A stretch of 64,000 nucleotides of DNA, taken from contig NZ_BSSV01000009.1 of assembly GCF_030161435.1 (NCBI RefSeq), forward strand, positions 1 through 64,000, written 5' to 3'. Source of the stretch: Thalassotalea loyana. GTDB taxonomy: Bacteria > Pseudomonadota > Gammaproteobacteria > Enterobacterales > Alteromonadaceae. Shown piece after piece: positions 9,544 through 17,685 of this stretch. How positions within the stretch are numbered: the stretch's first letter is position 1; every line of letters starts with the position of its first letter. The translations under genes were made by a program, and so were the position numbers. The notes under the pieces were generated by a model, which was not told where the DNA came from, made no database searches, and saw only the letters and a program-made list of their open reading frames with translations.

Positions 9544-10383
9544 ATGCAAGTACAAGTAGTTGATTATCTCGCTGATGACGCACCACAGAAGTTCGTTCAA
9601 AGCTTGAGAGAAACAGGCTTTGGTGTGTTAATTAACCACCCAATTAAAAAAGAGATGGTAGAGTCTATCTATAAAAATTGGTACGAGTTTTTCTGCACTG
9701 ATGAAAAACAAGATTTCGCCTTCGATCCAGAGAAGCAAGACGGCTTCTTTTCATCCGAAGTGTCGGAAACTGCAAAGGGCCATACTAAAAAAGACATCAA
9801 AGAATATTATCATGTCTACCCTTGGGGCCGCATTCCAAGCCAACTAGAAGAAGAAATTCTTAATTACTATAACACTGCTTCGGATCTAGCTGCTGAATTA
9901 CTCGATTGGGTTGAAGCACATAGTCCAGCTGATGTATCAGCGCATTATAGTGAAAAGCTGTCTAACATGATCAAAGATACACCGAACACATTACTACGTG
10001 TATTGCATTACCCTCCGCTACAGGGCGATGAGGAGCCAGGTGCCATCAGAGCTGCTGCGCATGAAGACATTAACTTGCTAACTATATTGCCGGCTGCCAA
10101 TGAACCAGGACTTCAAGTCCAACGCCAAGATGGGAGCTGGATGGACGTTCCTTCAGATTTCGGTAACCTGATCATCAACATTGGTGATATGTTACAAGAA
10201 GCCTCTCAAGGATACTTCCCTTCAACTAGCCATCGTGTGATCAACCCTACAGGTAAAGCGAGTGACAAATCTCGTATTTCTTTACCATTGTTTTTACACC
10301 CACGAAGCGAAGTTAAGCTCTCTGAACGCCACACTCAAGAGAGTTACTTACTTGAGCGCCTAAAAGAACTCGGCGTTAAGTAA
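9544..10383 (+). CDS. 2-oxoglutarate/Fe(II) oxygenase, isopenicillin-N-synthase-like family
   Basis: This 279-residue protein belongs to the 2-oxoglutarate and Fe(II)-dependent oxygenase superfamily. The iron triad is H173, D175 (in AAHEDINLL) and H230 (in STSHRVINP), and the R244-x-S246 pair (RISLPLF) would hold the 2-oxoglutarate carboxylate. The N-terminal region GFGVLINHPI matches the fold's entry strand. Members hydroxylate or desaturate varied small molecules, so the substrate is open; nothing next to it suggests a biosynthetic pathway. It has its own terminator and AGGA ribosome site. Bacterial homologues are common in marine gammaproteobacteria. Confidence 0.9.
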   Translation: MQVQVVDYLADDAPQKFVQSLRETGFGVLINHPIKKEMVESIYKNWYEFFCTDEKQDFAFDPEKQDGFFSSEVSETAKGHTKKDIKEYYHVYPWGRIPSQLEEEILNYYNTASDLAAELLDWVEAHSPADVSAHYSEKLSNMIKDTPNTLLRVLHYPPLQGDEEPGAIRAAAHEDINLLTILPAANEPGLQVQRQDGSWMDVPSDFGNLIINIGDMLQEASQGYFPSTSHRVINPTGKASDKSRISLPLFLHPRSEVKLSERHTQESYLLERLKELGVK

Positions 10384-10394
10384 TTTACGCAATA

Positions 10395-10420
10395 AAAAAC
10401 GGAGCCTAAGCTCCGTTTTT
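10395..10420. terminator. Bidirectional terminator
   Basis: AAAAACGGAGC, CTAA loop, GCTCCGTTTTT. It ends both the plus-strand oxygenase gene and the minus-strand RND permease gene. Confidence 0.92.
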
Positions 10421-10421
10421 C

Positions 10422-13400
10422 TTATGACATTGTTTTTGTCGCTATTTGTGGCTCATCGCTCACTCCAACCTCAGTTTGCGGTTGCTTCTTTCTACGTCTT
10501 CTCAGATTCTTGATATCTTCAATGACTAGATAAAGTGAAGGGATCATCACCAGTGTTACCACGGTCGCGAACAACACACCAAACCCTAACGAAACAGCCA
10601 TTGGGATTACCATCTTAGCCTGCATGCTCGTCTCTAACATAATAGGTACTAAGCCGATAAATGTCGTAAATGAGGTTAACATGATCGCTCTAAAACGCTT
10701 ACAACCAGACCACACTACTGCATCGTATAATGACACGCCTTGTGCTCTTGTCTTATTGACATAATCGACCATTACCAAAGAGTCATTTATTACTACACCT
10801 GCGGCAGCAATAATTCCGAACATAGATAAGACGTTTAAGTCTAGGCCCAATATCATGTGACCAATCATGGCTCCAACAATACCAAATGGAATAACCGTCA
10901 TAATCATTAATGGCTGTGAGTATGACTTCAATGGAATTGCTAATAAAGTAAAGATAACCATTAATGACAATACGAAGTCACGCATTTGTTTTGCTTGACC
11001 TTCCATCTCTTCTTGGATTCGGCCAGAGACTTCACTTTTCACTAATGGGTATTTACGCAGTAGCTCTGGTACAAAATTCTCACGAATGTCATTTGCTACT
11101 TTGTAAGGCTCTACTTGCTCTGCATCTACCTTCGCCCAAACATTAATTGTGCGATTACCATTTTCACGGCGAATACGTGTTACACCATCAGTTAACACAA
11201 TATCAGCTAACTGTGACAGTGGTAGCTCAGCACCATTTGGCGCTTGAATCATTACGTCTTCAACATGGCCAACAGCGCTACGTTGCTCTAGTGGATAACG
11301 AATCATCACTTTCACTTCTTCACTATCACGAAGAATACGTTGTGCTTCTAAACCATAGAAACTATAGCTAACTTGTGATGCGATATCAGATAACGTTAAG
11401 CCCATCGAATAAGCAAGCGGTTTCAGCGTAAATTGAACTTCTTTGGCGCTTGTTTGGCGACTATCATTGACATCGCCAACACCTTTCAGGCTATTTAATT
11501 TAGCTTTCAGCTCTTTAGCAGCGGCAAGAAGTTGCTCGTCGCTTTGACTTTCAAGTCTAAACCCAATATCACCGTCTTCACGATCGCCACCAAATAAATT
11601 GTCATCAATTCTAAACTCTTTAACACCCGGTAATGTCGGAATTGCCGTACGCCATTTATCCGCCAATTCAAAAGTATTAAGAGGACGCTCTTCAGGCTCT
11701 ACTAACTTCACCATGATATTACCGCGAGTTCGGCTACGTAGGCTCACATCCATATCGGAAATCATACCTTTACCGTATTCAGCCTTAATATCTTCATCAA
11801 CCTTATACAAGATGCGCTCGATCGTTAGTAACGTATCTAACGTTGCTTGTTCAGCAGTATCCGTATTCATTTGAATTTCAACTCTCGGAAAGTCATGAGG
11901 GACTTTAGGTTGACCGATAAAGCGAACAACACCACCTTCAAACATACCTGCAGCAATAATTAGAATACTAATGAAAAACATCATTACGCCGTATCGGTAG
12001 TTTAGAAATACCTTAAGCGAAGGGCGATAGAAATTTTCAATAACATGCTTCATCCCGTTATCAACAGCCATTCGAGCTCTGTCTAATGGGTTTTTCGGAT
12101 TGATAGGTTTTACTTTCATTGAGATCAAATGAGCAGGAAGAATTAGCTTTGATTCAACAAGTGAAAACAACAAACAAAAAATAACAACAAAGCCGATAGA
12201 TTGACTCCATGCTGACCCTGGGCCATCACCCAGTACCAAGGGTACAAACGCAGCTATTGTGGTTAGTACGCCAAATGTTGCTGGCATTGCAACACGTTGC
12301 ACACCCTTTATGACACTCTCAGCACTATGACCTGATTCTTCTATCTCAGCATGAGCGCTTTCACCCATAACAATAGCGTCATCAACAACGATACCTAATA
12401 CAAGAATAAAGGCGAATAAGCTCGTGATATTTATCGTCACATTGACAAATTCAAGCGGCATAACAAGTAATGTACCCAAGAAACATACTGGTAATCCCAT
12501 CATTACCCAGAACGCCAATCGAATACGTAAAAACAATGCAAGCATTAAGAATACTAACACCGCACCACTTTTCATGTTGTCTAGCATCATATCTAGACGA
12601 CCTTCAAGGTAGTAGGTCAAATCAACCCATGGCTCAATACTCACACCTTCAGGTAAGACTTTTTGCTTTTCTTCAACAAATTGATTAATTACACGTGCAA
12701 CCGCTGTAATATCTTGGTCTTCTGCCGCACCAATAAAGAAGGTAACAGCGTTTTTGCCGTTGAATTTTTGATAATGTAACCCTTCTTGGAAGCCATCAAT
12801 CACTGTAGCTACTTCACCAAGTAATACTTTAGTCCCGTCCTGAAGTGTGATCAGTGGAATCTGCTCAAACTCATGACCACGGTATGCTTGGTTCTCTACA
12901 CGTAGACTAATATAGCCATTAGCACTGCGAATTTGGCCCGCAGACATATTACGAGAGTAACCCCTTACAGCTCGTGCAACATCAGGAAAACTCAAATTGT
13001 ATTCACGTAACTTGTCTTTGCTGACTTCTATTGAAATTTCGTAACCTAAACCCGAATAAAACTCAGATACATTTATCAATGGTAACTGTTGAATTTCATC
13101 ATGGATTTTCTTACCAAGAACTTTTAGTTCACGTGGTGACAAATCGCCATATAGGCTCAACCACATGACTTCTTGACGATACTTGATGCGCTCAACCGTT
13201 GGACGTTCCATGCCATCAGGAAAAGAAGAGATAGAATCAATTTGCGACTTAACTTCTTCTAAAACAACTTGTGGATCATAATCATCGTCTACTCGAAAAT
13301 AACCGCTCGAATAATTTCGATTTGAGTAAGTAATCACTCGCTCTAGACCTTGAACAGTCTCTAGTGCTTCCTCAATTTTTATGGTAATGCCTTCTTCAAC

Positions 13401-13589
13401 TTCCTGTGGTGCAGCGCCTGGATATACTGCACTAAACTCAAGCCAGTTGATCTTGAATTGAGGGAACATTTGTTTACTGATTGTATTTGCGGTAAGTAAA
13501 CCACCGACTAGGATAAACACCATCAATAAGTTTGCGGCAACACTGTTGCGCGCAAACCAAGCAATTAAGCCTTTTCTTGTCGGATCCAT
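10422..13589 (-). CDS. RND efflux pump inner-membrane permease
   Basis: At 1055 residues this is a full-length resistance-nodulation-division permease of the hydrophobe/amphiphile type. It has an N-terminal transmembrane helix, a large periplasmic domain, a block of helices, a second periplasmic domain and a final helix block. The helix-4 proton-relay acids are D403 and D404 (VVDDAIVMGE). Proton import drives export of amphiphilic compounds through a periplasmic adaptor and an outer-membrane channel. It follows the adaptor gene by 3 nt with AGGAG as ribosome site, so the two are an operon. No outer-membrane channel gene or local regulator is present; a TolC-like partner elsewhere is expected. 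Substrate unknown. Confidence 0.95.
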   Translation of the reverse strand: MDPTRKGLIAWFARNSVAANLLMVFILVGGLLTANTISKQMFPQFKINWLEFSAVYPGAAPQEVEEGITIKIEEALETVQGLERVITYSNRNYSSGYFRVDDDYDPQVVLEEVKSQIDSISSFPDGMERPTVERIKYRQEVMWLSLYGDLSPRELKVLGKKIHDEIQQLPLINVSEFYSGLGYEISIEVSKDKLREYNLSFPDVARAVRGYSRNMSAGQIRSANGYISLRVENQAYRGHEFEQIPLITLQDGTKVLLGEVATVIDGFQEGLHYQKFNGKNAVTFFIGAAEDQDITAVARVINQFVEEKQKVLPEGVSIEPWVDLTYYLEGRLDMMLDNMKSGAVLVFLMLALFLRIRLAFWVMMGLPVCFLGTLLVMPLEFVNVTINITSLFAFILVLGIVVDDAIVMGESAHAEIEESGHSAESVIKGVQRVAMPATFGVLTTIAAFVPLVLGDGPGSAWSQSIGFVVIFCLLFSLVESKLILPAHLISMKVKPINPKNPLDRARMAVDNGMKHVIENFYRPSLKVFLNYRYGVMMFFISILIIAAGMFEGGVVRFIGQPKVPHDFPRVEIQMNTDTAEQATLDTLLTIERILYKVDEDIKAEYGKGMISDMDVSLRSRTRGNIMVKLVEPEERPLNTFELADKWRTAIPTLPGVKEFRIDDNLFGGDREDGDIGFRLESQSDEQLLAAAKELKAKLNSLKGVGDVNDSRQTSAKEVQFTLKPLAYSMGLTLSDIASQVSYSFYGLEAQRILRDSEEVKVMIRYPLEQRSAVGHVEDVMIQAPNGAELPLSQLADIVLTDGVTRIRRENGNRTINVWAKVDAEQVEPYKVANDIRENFVPELLRKYPLVKSEVSGRIQEEMEGQAKQMRDFVLSLMVIFTLLAIPLKSYSQPLMIMTVIPFGIVGAMIGHMILGLDLNVLSMFGIIAAAGVVINDSLVMVDYVNKTRAQGVSLYDAVVWSGCKRFRAIMLTSFTTFIGLVPIMLETSMQAKMVIPMAVSLGFGVLFATVVTLVMIPSLYLVIEDIKNLRRRRKKQPQTEVGVSDEPQIATKTMS

Positions 13590-13592
13590 GAC

Positions 13593-14777
13593 TTACTCCT
13601 TGATACTTGCTATTTGAGTATCACCTTCCACTTCACTATCTTCTTCAATCAAGTGCTTAGGAAGAGCAAGCTGCATACCATCTACTGGGTAGTCTAATGC
13701 AGAAGTAATTAACTGATCACCTTGATGTAAGCCTTGCGAAATGATTACGTTAGCACCTTCTTGACGAACAATTTCCACGGGAACATATCGCAATTTCATT
13801 TCTTCATCTAAAATAGCTACTTTGTTTTCAACGACTAAATAACGAGGAATAGCTGTCGCAGAAGAAACCTTTAGACCAAGAATATCTGCAGTTACATATG
13901 ATCCAAAGCGAACAGGTTTGTCGTTATGCTTTAACCCGTACGGATCATTAATTTGCGCAACTAAGTAACTCATACCAGAGTTAGAATCAATGACACCTTC
14001 ACTTCGTGCAATAGTCGCTTGCCATTGGCGTTTCTTACCAGCGTATGTACCCGAAAGAACTACTTCGGCTTTGTTGCCACCATCAACCAAGAACTCTAAC
14101 TGGCTATCGGCAACAGGTAATCGAACTTCAGCAACGTCTGTTCCTAACAATTTACCAACCATTCGGCCCGTTGAAACGTATGCGCCTAAGCCAATTTCTC
14201 TACTCTCAATCATCGCATCGTATGGCGCTTTGATTTTTGTGCGCTCTAAATTACGTTTTGCACGTAGCACGCTTGCTTGAGCTGCTTTAACTCGCGCAAG
14301 CTCCTTTGCGAGTTGAGGTTTACGCAAACTCAGTTCAGTTGGCATTGTATCGGTAATACGATTCCATTCTTTTTCAGCAACTTTACCGTGAGCAACTTCT
14401 TGCTCTAATGCTGCTTTAGCATTAGCAAGATTTGCATCTGCTTCAATTAATGCCGCTTCATAATCACTCGGATCGATCTTAGCTAAGATTTGTCCTTTTC
14501 TTACGAAACCGCCTTTGACGAAGGCATCAGATAACTCAACGATTTGACCGCCGACCTGTGCAACTAATTCCGTTTCATACTTCGGCATAACTACACCATA
14601 TGAATCTACACTAAGTTGTTTCGACTCAACATTCACAGGTGTCACTGCTACGATAGGTGTGTTGTCTACTTTTGGTTTTTCCGCCGGTGGTTTTTTCATG
14701 CTTGCAAAAGCACCGTATATACCAACGCCCATCACGAGAACAACAATAGGTACGATAATTTGTTTTTTCCGTGTCAC
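13593..14777 (-). CDS. RND efflux periplasmic adaptor subunit
   Basis: This membrane-fusion protein links the RND permease to an outer-membrane channel. I chose the GTG at 14777 (394 residues, beginning TRKKQIIVPIVVLVMGVGIYG) because TGAGGAAA lies just upstream; a TTG at 14798 would add seven residues but has no ribosome site. It has an N-terminal membrane anchor, a lipoyl-like half motif (VVMPKYETELVAQVGGQIVEL), an alpha-hairpin rich in alanine (about 115-180), the second lipoyl half and a beta-barrel. It is the first gene of the efflux operon. Confidence 0.93.
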   Translation of the reverse strand: MTRKKQIIVPIVVLVMGVGIYGAFASMKKPPAEKPKVDNTPIVAVTPVNVESKQLSVDSYGVVMPKYETELVAQVGGQIVELSDAFVKGGFVRKGQILAKIDPSDYEAALIEADANLANAKAALEQEVAHGKVAEKEWNRITDTMPTELSLRKPQLAKELARVKAAQASVLRAKRNLERTKIKAPYDAMIESREIGLGAYVSTGRMVGKLLGTDVAEVRLPVADSQLEFLVDGGNKAEVVLSGTYAGKKRQWQATIARSEGVIDSNSGMSYLVAQINDPYGLKHNDKPVRFGSYVTADILGLKVSSATAIPRYLVVENKVAILDEEMKLRYVPVEIVRQEGANVIISQGLHQGDQLITSALDYPVDGMQLALPKHLIEEDSEVEGDTQIASIKE

Positions 14778-15130
14778 GATAATTTCCTCAATTTCCAAGC
14801 TCTAGTGACTATTAATTACAAGTTTACGTTAAAATTCGTAATCAAAGGTCAACAATGTGTAACGGACTATTACAATAGGTATGCCGAAATGGCGAAAAAG
14901 TTTAACCCTTACAAAAAAATATTTTTTTAATATACATATCAGCAACTTAACCTCATCATTAAATAATACATTTTCATTTTTTCCCCATCATCTAGCAACC
15001 TCTCCTATACAGTTATTAGTGATATTTACCAAAACTTAGCGAGAATTTAACTTTATTGATAAAAACTAAAACTAGTCGAAAGAATAGAAACACGTTATAG
15101 ATTAAGTATGTAGTTTAATAAGAGAGTCAT
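14778..15130. other. Divergent intergenic region, efflux operon / TerB gene
   Basis: An AT-rich 353-bp spacer between divergent genes. It must carry promoters in both directions, but I cannot pick out a convincing -35/-10 pair, operator or hairpin. AAGAGAG before 15131 is the ribosome site of the next gene. Confidence 0.5.
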
Positions 15131-15583
15131 ATGCTAGCGAAGATTAGATCCTTTTTCGAAGAATTGAATGCCAGTTTAGACGACACAGAAAAAACAACGG
15201 TATCTTTAGAACTTGCCTGTGCAGTCCTGCTTTGCGAGGTTATGCGAGCCGATCATGAGATTGATGAATCTGAAGAAATTGCTGTTAAACAAATGCTCCA
15301 CAATCATTTTCATCTCGATACTTCACAAGTCGAAGAAGTCATGGAGCAAGCCTTGAGCCATAGCGAAGAAGCAAATGACCTTTACTTTTTTACGTCAAAA
15401 ATAAACAAACAATGCGATATTCCCCAAAAGATCCATATCGTAGAGCTACTTTGGCAACTGGCATATTCTGATGGTGAAGTGGCCAGTATTGAGCAACATA
15501 TCATTCGCAAAATTGCAGATTTATTGCATTTGCGCCATCACGAGTATATCTCAGCAAAAACAAATGCATTAACAGCGAAATAA
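15131..15583 (+). CDS. TerB-family protein
   Basis: A 150-residue, all-helical TerB/DjlA-N-type protein. The family signature appears twice: AVLLCEVMRADHEIDESEE near residue 35 and LLWQLAYSDGEVASIEQHIIRKIADLL near 110, with the aspartate/glutamate residues that can bind metal. TerB-like proteins are associated with tellurite resistance operons and membrane stress complexes, but the stand-alone form is widespread and its role is not fixed. There are no other ter genes here, so tellurite resistance should not be assumed. Confidence 0.88.
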   Translation: MLAKIRSFFEELNASLDDTEKTTVSLELACAVLLCEVMRADHEIDESEEIAVKQMLHNHFHLDTSQVEEVMEQALSHSEEANDLYFFTSKINKQCDIPQKIHIVELLWQLAYSDGEVASIEQHIIRKIADLLHLRHHEYISAKTNALTAK

Positions 15584-15643
15584 TTTCTACGCAGCCTCAA
15601 CATTTAAGGTAAAATAAAGGTTTTAGCTCTCAAGAATTTTCAC

Positions 15644-16480
15644 ATGGCACAGATCGGCTCATTTAATCAACTTTCGGTAATCGACTTAATTACTCATGGA
15701 GCAATCCTAGATGGAGGAGAGAAAGGTGAAATACTTCTACCGAATCGCTATGTGCCTGAGAACTGTCAAATTGGCGACAGCATAGATGCGTTCATTTACG
15801 CCGATTCACAAGATCGTTTAGTTGCAACAACTCAACGTCCAAAAGCTCAAAGTGGTGAGTTCGCTAGCCTGAAAGTTGTTCAAACCAATAAAATAGGTGC
15901 GTTTCTTGATTGGGGACTACCTAAAGACTTGCTTGTCCCATTCAACAATCAGCAACGTCCAATGGAAGTTGGAAAGTTTTATTTGGTACGTGTACTCACG
16001 GATGAACGCACCGAGCGTATCGTAGCATCAACAAAACTCGATAAATTTTTAGATATTTGGCCGGCAGATTACGAGCAAGGTGAGCAAGTTGACCTGATTA
16101 TCGCAGGAAAAACAGATTTAGGATTCAAAGCTATCATTAACCATCAGCACTGGGGATTGATTTTCCAAAGTGACATTTTCAAACCCTTACGCACAGGTCA
16201 ACGATTGAAAGGCTATATCAAACAGGTGCGTGAAGATGGCCGCGTTGATTTAGTATTGTCTCGTGCAGGTAAAGGTAAAGTCATCGACTTCAAAGAGCAG
16301 TTACTCGCTTACCTTGAAGATAACAACGGTTATTGCGACATTCATGATAAAAGCTCGCCAGCTCTAATTCAGAAAACGTTTGGTGTGAGTAAAAAGGCGT
16401 TCAAAGCAACCGTTGGCCACTTGTTAAAGCTTGAAAAAATTACCCTTGAGCCGAACGGAATACGCCTCAAACAGCCTTAG
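15644..16480 (+). CDS. CvfB/YitL-family S1-domain RNA-binding protein
   Basis: This 278-residue protein has the CvfB arrangement: three S1-like OB domains (about 1-60, 68-130 and 145-215) followed by a winged-helix domain (about 225-278). Telling segments are KIGAFLDWGLPKDLLVPF, GLIFQSDIF and the C-terminal FGVSKKAFKATVGHLLKLEKI. CvfB of Staphylococcus binds RNA and affects virulence gene expression, and homologues elsewhere are thought to act at the ribosome or on mRNA. Its 3' end overlaps that of the convergent diguanylate cyclase gene by 14 bp. Confidence 0.9.
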   Translation: MAQIGSFNQLSVIDLITHGAILDGGEKGEILLPNRYVPENCQIGDSIDAFIYADSQDRLVATTQRPKAQSGEFASLKVVQTNKIGAFLDWGLPKDLLVPFNNQQRPMEVGKFYLVRVLTDERTERIVASTKLDKFLDIWPADYEQGEQVDLIIAGKTDLGFKAIINHQHWGLIFQSDIFKPLRTGQRLKGYIKQVREDGRVDLVLSRAGKGKVIDFKEQLLAYLEDNNGYCDIHDKSSPALIQKTFGVSKKAFKATVGHLLKLEKITLEPNGIRLKQP

Positions 16481-17573
16481 GTTGTGTGCAGCTAAATTGG
16501 TAATTGTTTTTCCCTGAGCGCTTGACTAATAACATGGCTTCATCAGCACTTTGTCGCAATGCTTTAGCATCGCTAGCATTGTCAGGATAAATTGCGACAC
16601 CAATACTAACGCCAACAGTGAGTGACTTTTGCTCAAACTGAAAAGGTGTTTTAAGAGCTTCAATTATCCTTTCACAAAGCGATTGCAGTTCAGTTTGACC
16701 AGCAATATCAGGGACAATAATAAGAAATTCATCGCCACCAATTCTACAACATGTATCTGTTGCCCGAATAGCTTGATTAAACCTTAGGGCAATTTGTTGC
16801 AGAATAGCATCCCCTGCAGCATGCCCAAAGCCATCGTTAATCGACTTAAAACCATCCAAATCTAGATAAACAAGCGCACTTCGTGATTGGTTCCGGTTAG
16901 CCAGCGCTATCGCCATCTCTAATCGGTCATCCGCAAGTCTTAGGGACGGCAAGCCAGTTAACTGATCATGATTTGCTAGATGTTCAATTTCTTGTTTTTG
17001 TTGATAGGTAAGAGCCAAGCGCTCTCGCAACTCTTCCATCGTAGTCCCCATAACATTGGAGAGCAGTTGAGCAAAGGTAAAGAAGACAATAGTAAACATC
17101 ACCCAGGTATTAGTTGCTGTTAAGTAGCTGCTATAGTCGATGTTCGAGCTCAAAATGCCATAATGCCAAAGCCCGCCAAAAAAACACATAATTAGTGTGG
17201 TCAAAATTAACGCGTAGACACTTGCTCTCTTGCCAGCAACGACAGCGACTAGGAAAATAACGATAGAAAAAGCCAAATACCCCGCAGAAACCAAGCCAAA
17301 TTGCCAAAAGCCACCAAGACCAATTAAGGCGTAAAAACCGATGCATGAATAGACTTTGACTTTGTAGGACAGACGATGACGAAAGAGAAAGGTGACCAGG
17401 CTCGAGATAATTAAAAGGCCATGAAGAAAGTGAATTGGTAAAACACCAAGCTCATAGATACGTAATAAAGAAGTGCTTCCGCCCAGTATTCCTACTACAC
17501 AATTAGTTGCAGTGGTGTTATTGATAAAGTTATGCTGAATTCTTTGATAGGACTGTAACACGACACCACTCAT
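16467..17573 (-). CDS. Membrane diguanylate cyclase
   Basis: The N-terminal half of this 368-residue protein is hydrophobic, with five or six predicted membrane helices (about residues 20-185), a short coiled coil (RERLALTYQQKQEIEHL) and then a GGDEF domain. The active-site motif GGDEF is intact at 279-283, and an RxxD inhibitory site (RATD) sits five residues upstream, so the enzyme should make cyclic-di-GMP and be product-inhibited. The membrane part resembles integral sensory modules but does not match one I can name. It is monocistronic and convergent with the CvfB-like gene. Confidence 0.92.
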   Translation of the reverse strand: MSGVVLQSYQRIQHNFINNTTATNCVVGILGGSTSLLRIYELGVLPIHFLHGLLIISSLVTFLFRHRLSYKVKVYSCIGFYALIGLGGFWQFGLVSAGYLAFSIVIFLVAVVAGKRASVYALILTTLIMCFFGGLWHYGILSSNIDYSSYLTATNTWVMFTIVFFTFAQLLSNVMGTTMEELRERLALTYQQKQEIEHLANHDQLTGLPSLRLADDRLEMAIALANRNQSRSALVYLDLDGFKSINDGFGHAAGDAILQQIALRFNQAIRATDTCCRIGGDEFLIIVPDIAGQTELQSLCERIIEALKTPFQFEQKSLTVGVSIGVAIYPDNASDAKALRQSADEAMLLVKRSGKNNYQFSCTQPKAV

Positions 17574-17642
17574 TTTGTTTCTTACTTATTAAGCATAGTA
17601 GACTTTTCTTCAAAAACTTATGTGCAGTTACAGGCAATAAAA

Positions 17643-17664
17643 AAGGCGCTATATAGCGCCTTTG
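17643..17664. terminator. Terminator after TonB receptor gene
   Basis: AAAGGCGCTATATAGCGCCTTT is a perfect palindrome; on the minus strand it is followed by a T-run, ending the receptor gene whose stop is at 17686. Confidence 0.85.
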
Positions 17665-17685
17665 TAATTTAACATTGTTTATGGA

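Noticed and set aside
15131-15583. Tellurite resistance as the function of the TerB-like gene
   Set aside because: No other ter genes are near; the single-gene TerB family is broader than tellurite resistance.
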